This document shows positions 63,501 to 64,000 of a stretch of 64,000 nucleotides of DNA, in pieces (position 1 is the stretch's first letter; each line of letters opens with the position of its first letter). A program made the translations under genes and the position numbers. Origin of the DNA: Fennellomyces sp. T-0311 (lineage: Eukaryota > Mucoromycota > Mucoromycetes > Mucorales > Lichtheimiaceae). The stretch covers positions 992,001 through 1,056,000 of the forward strand of contig JALLLT010000002.1 of the NCBI GenBank assembly GCA_025266875.1, given 5' to 3'. The notes under the pieces were generated by a model. That model saw only the letters and a list, made by a program, of their open reading frames with translations. It searched no databases and was not told the origin of the DNA.

Positions 63501-64000
63501 AGTATCGGGGAGGATAACTGGCGCGTGATGACTTCGCCTGGTTCCTGCTTATTGAACGTAAAACAATACGTCGCGATCATCAAGATCTTGGAATATGCTA
63601 AGGATTACCTTAGTATCATCGAGGTTGCGCTCTGGGTTCTGGAAAAGACAAACGAGCGTGCCCTTTATTCATTCACAATCGATACTCTTCGTCGACATGC
63701 GAGCGTATGGAAGCTGGTTCATAACGGTAGCCGCGTTGCTGAAGCTGTGTGGGCCAAAGTAAGTACATCAGTATGCAGTCTATCGGTATTTGTACTGAAC
63801 ATCTCCCTTTTTTGTAGCATCAGAGTCTTCAAAGTCGAGGCACTCGGGAACGGTGTCTGATGATGTATATGGTTCAACTTGTACAGGAAGGATATCGGAT
63901 AACCGATGACATGCGCACTCAATTACAACAAGATCTACACTTCAAGGTACATTCTCGACTAGAATACAATCGATGCAGCTCTTACTCATGCAGTATGTCT
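60553..64000 (+). CDS. MED12: Mediator kinase-module subunit Med12 (Srb8), 5' part; cut by right edge
   Basis: Exons seen: 60553-60999, 61068-61195, 61259-61478, 61534-61995, 62045-62131, 62185-62845, 62910-63447, 63503-63758, 63818-63946 and the start of another at 63994. The coding so far is about 980 residues. After a Ser/Asn/Pro-rich N-terminus comes the conserved Med12 opening, PPLSKTMPSLGYPGMYPQRPNQVED, then NVPHGFKGEKLLETLAARQVPFLRAAWCIK, LKWTLDSLAQC and LRLIARGDL, all typical of PF09497. Med12 activates Cdk8-cyclin C in the Mediator kinase module and tunes RNA polymerase II transcription. The start ATG at 60553 is the first good one; an extra upstream exon is possible. Confidence 0.92.

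Overview
This window looks like nuclear DNA of an early-diverging fungus, most likely Mucoromycota and probably Mucorales. Genes are broken by many short GT-AG introns (mostly about 50-75 bp), intergenic DNA is AT-rich, one nuclear-type tRNA is present, and the gene set is eukaryotic and fungal (COMPASS WDR5, Mediator Med12, Ede1, a DEP-RGS regulator, a Bot1-type mitoribosomal protein, CYP505-type fused P450s). The species call is inference. I rebuilt gene models by joining open frames across splice sites. In every multi-exon model below, the summed complete exons keep the reading frame, which is good support for the models.

Layout. 1-2.4 kb: a possible gene end and an F-box/leucine-rich protein (-). 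2.5-6.0 kb: no convincing gene. 6.06-10.42 kb: a seven-exon full-length ABC-B (MDR-type) exporter (+). 10.87-12.16 kb: an eight-exon short-chain dehydrogenase (+). 12.57-13.28 kb: a small Gly/Ala-rich protein (+). 14.5-16.2 kb: an ankyrin protein with a Ser-rich tail (+), convergent with a WDR5 homologue (-). 18.2-29.0 kb: two tandem seven-exon genes (-) for self-sufficient P450-reductase fusions, separated by a decayed LINE fragment. 29.6-33.2 kb: a repeat-rich stretch with two copies of a 190-bp MITE, a second 246-bp MITE, a putative two-TM protein carrying PSAP and PPPY motifs, and a decayed ORF. 33.4-38.5 kb: a Bot1/mS45 mitoribosomal protein (-), a Dmo2/DMAC1-like small protein (-) and, divergent from it, a CRT10-like WD protein (+). 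38.9-43.6 kb: an Ede1/Eps15-type endocytic scaffold (+). 44.0-46.3 kb: a DEP-DEP-RGS protein (+) and a 71-residue one-TM protein (+). 47.6 kb: tRNA-Arg(CCU) (-). 48.4-50.5 kb: a TPR/F-box/LRR protein of Dia2/Pof3 type (-). 53.4 kb: a bZIP factor (+) between two long gene-poor stretches. 57.9-60.0 kb: an ankyrin-BTB-BTB protein (+) with very small exons. 60.55 kb to the right edge: Med12 (+, truncated by the window).

The genes do not form one pathway; this is a normal housekeeping and regulatory fungal locus. The most notable features are the tandem P450 fusions. Each has an extra N-terminal domain of about 78 residues that looks like a beta-grasp fold, and the pair shares a sharply bounded tract of about 1.3 kb in the reductase exon with no visible difference and no indel, while the rest has diverged. 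That is the expected signature of recent gene conversion. The two MITE families and the microexons are the next most useful observations.
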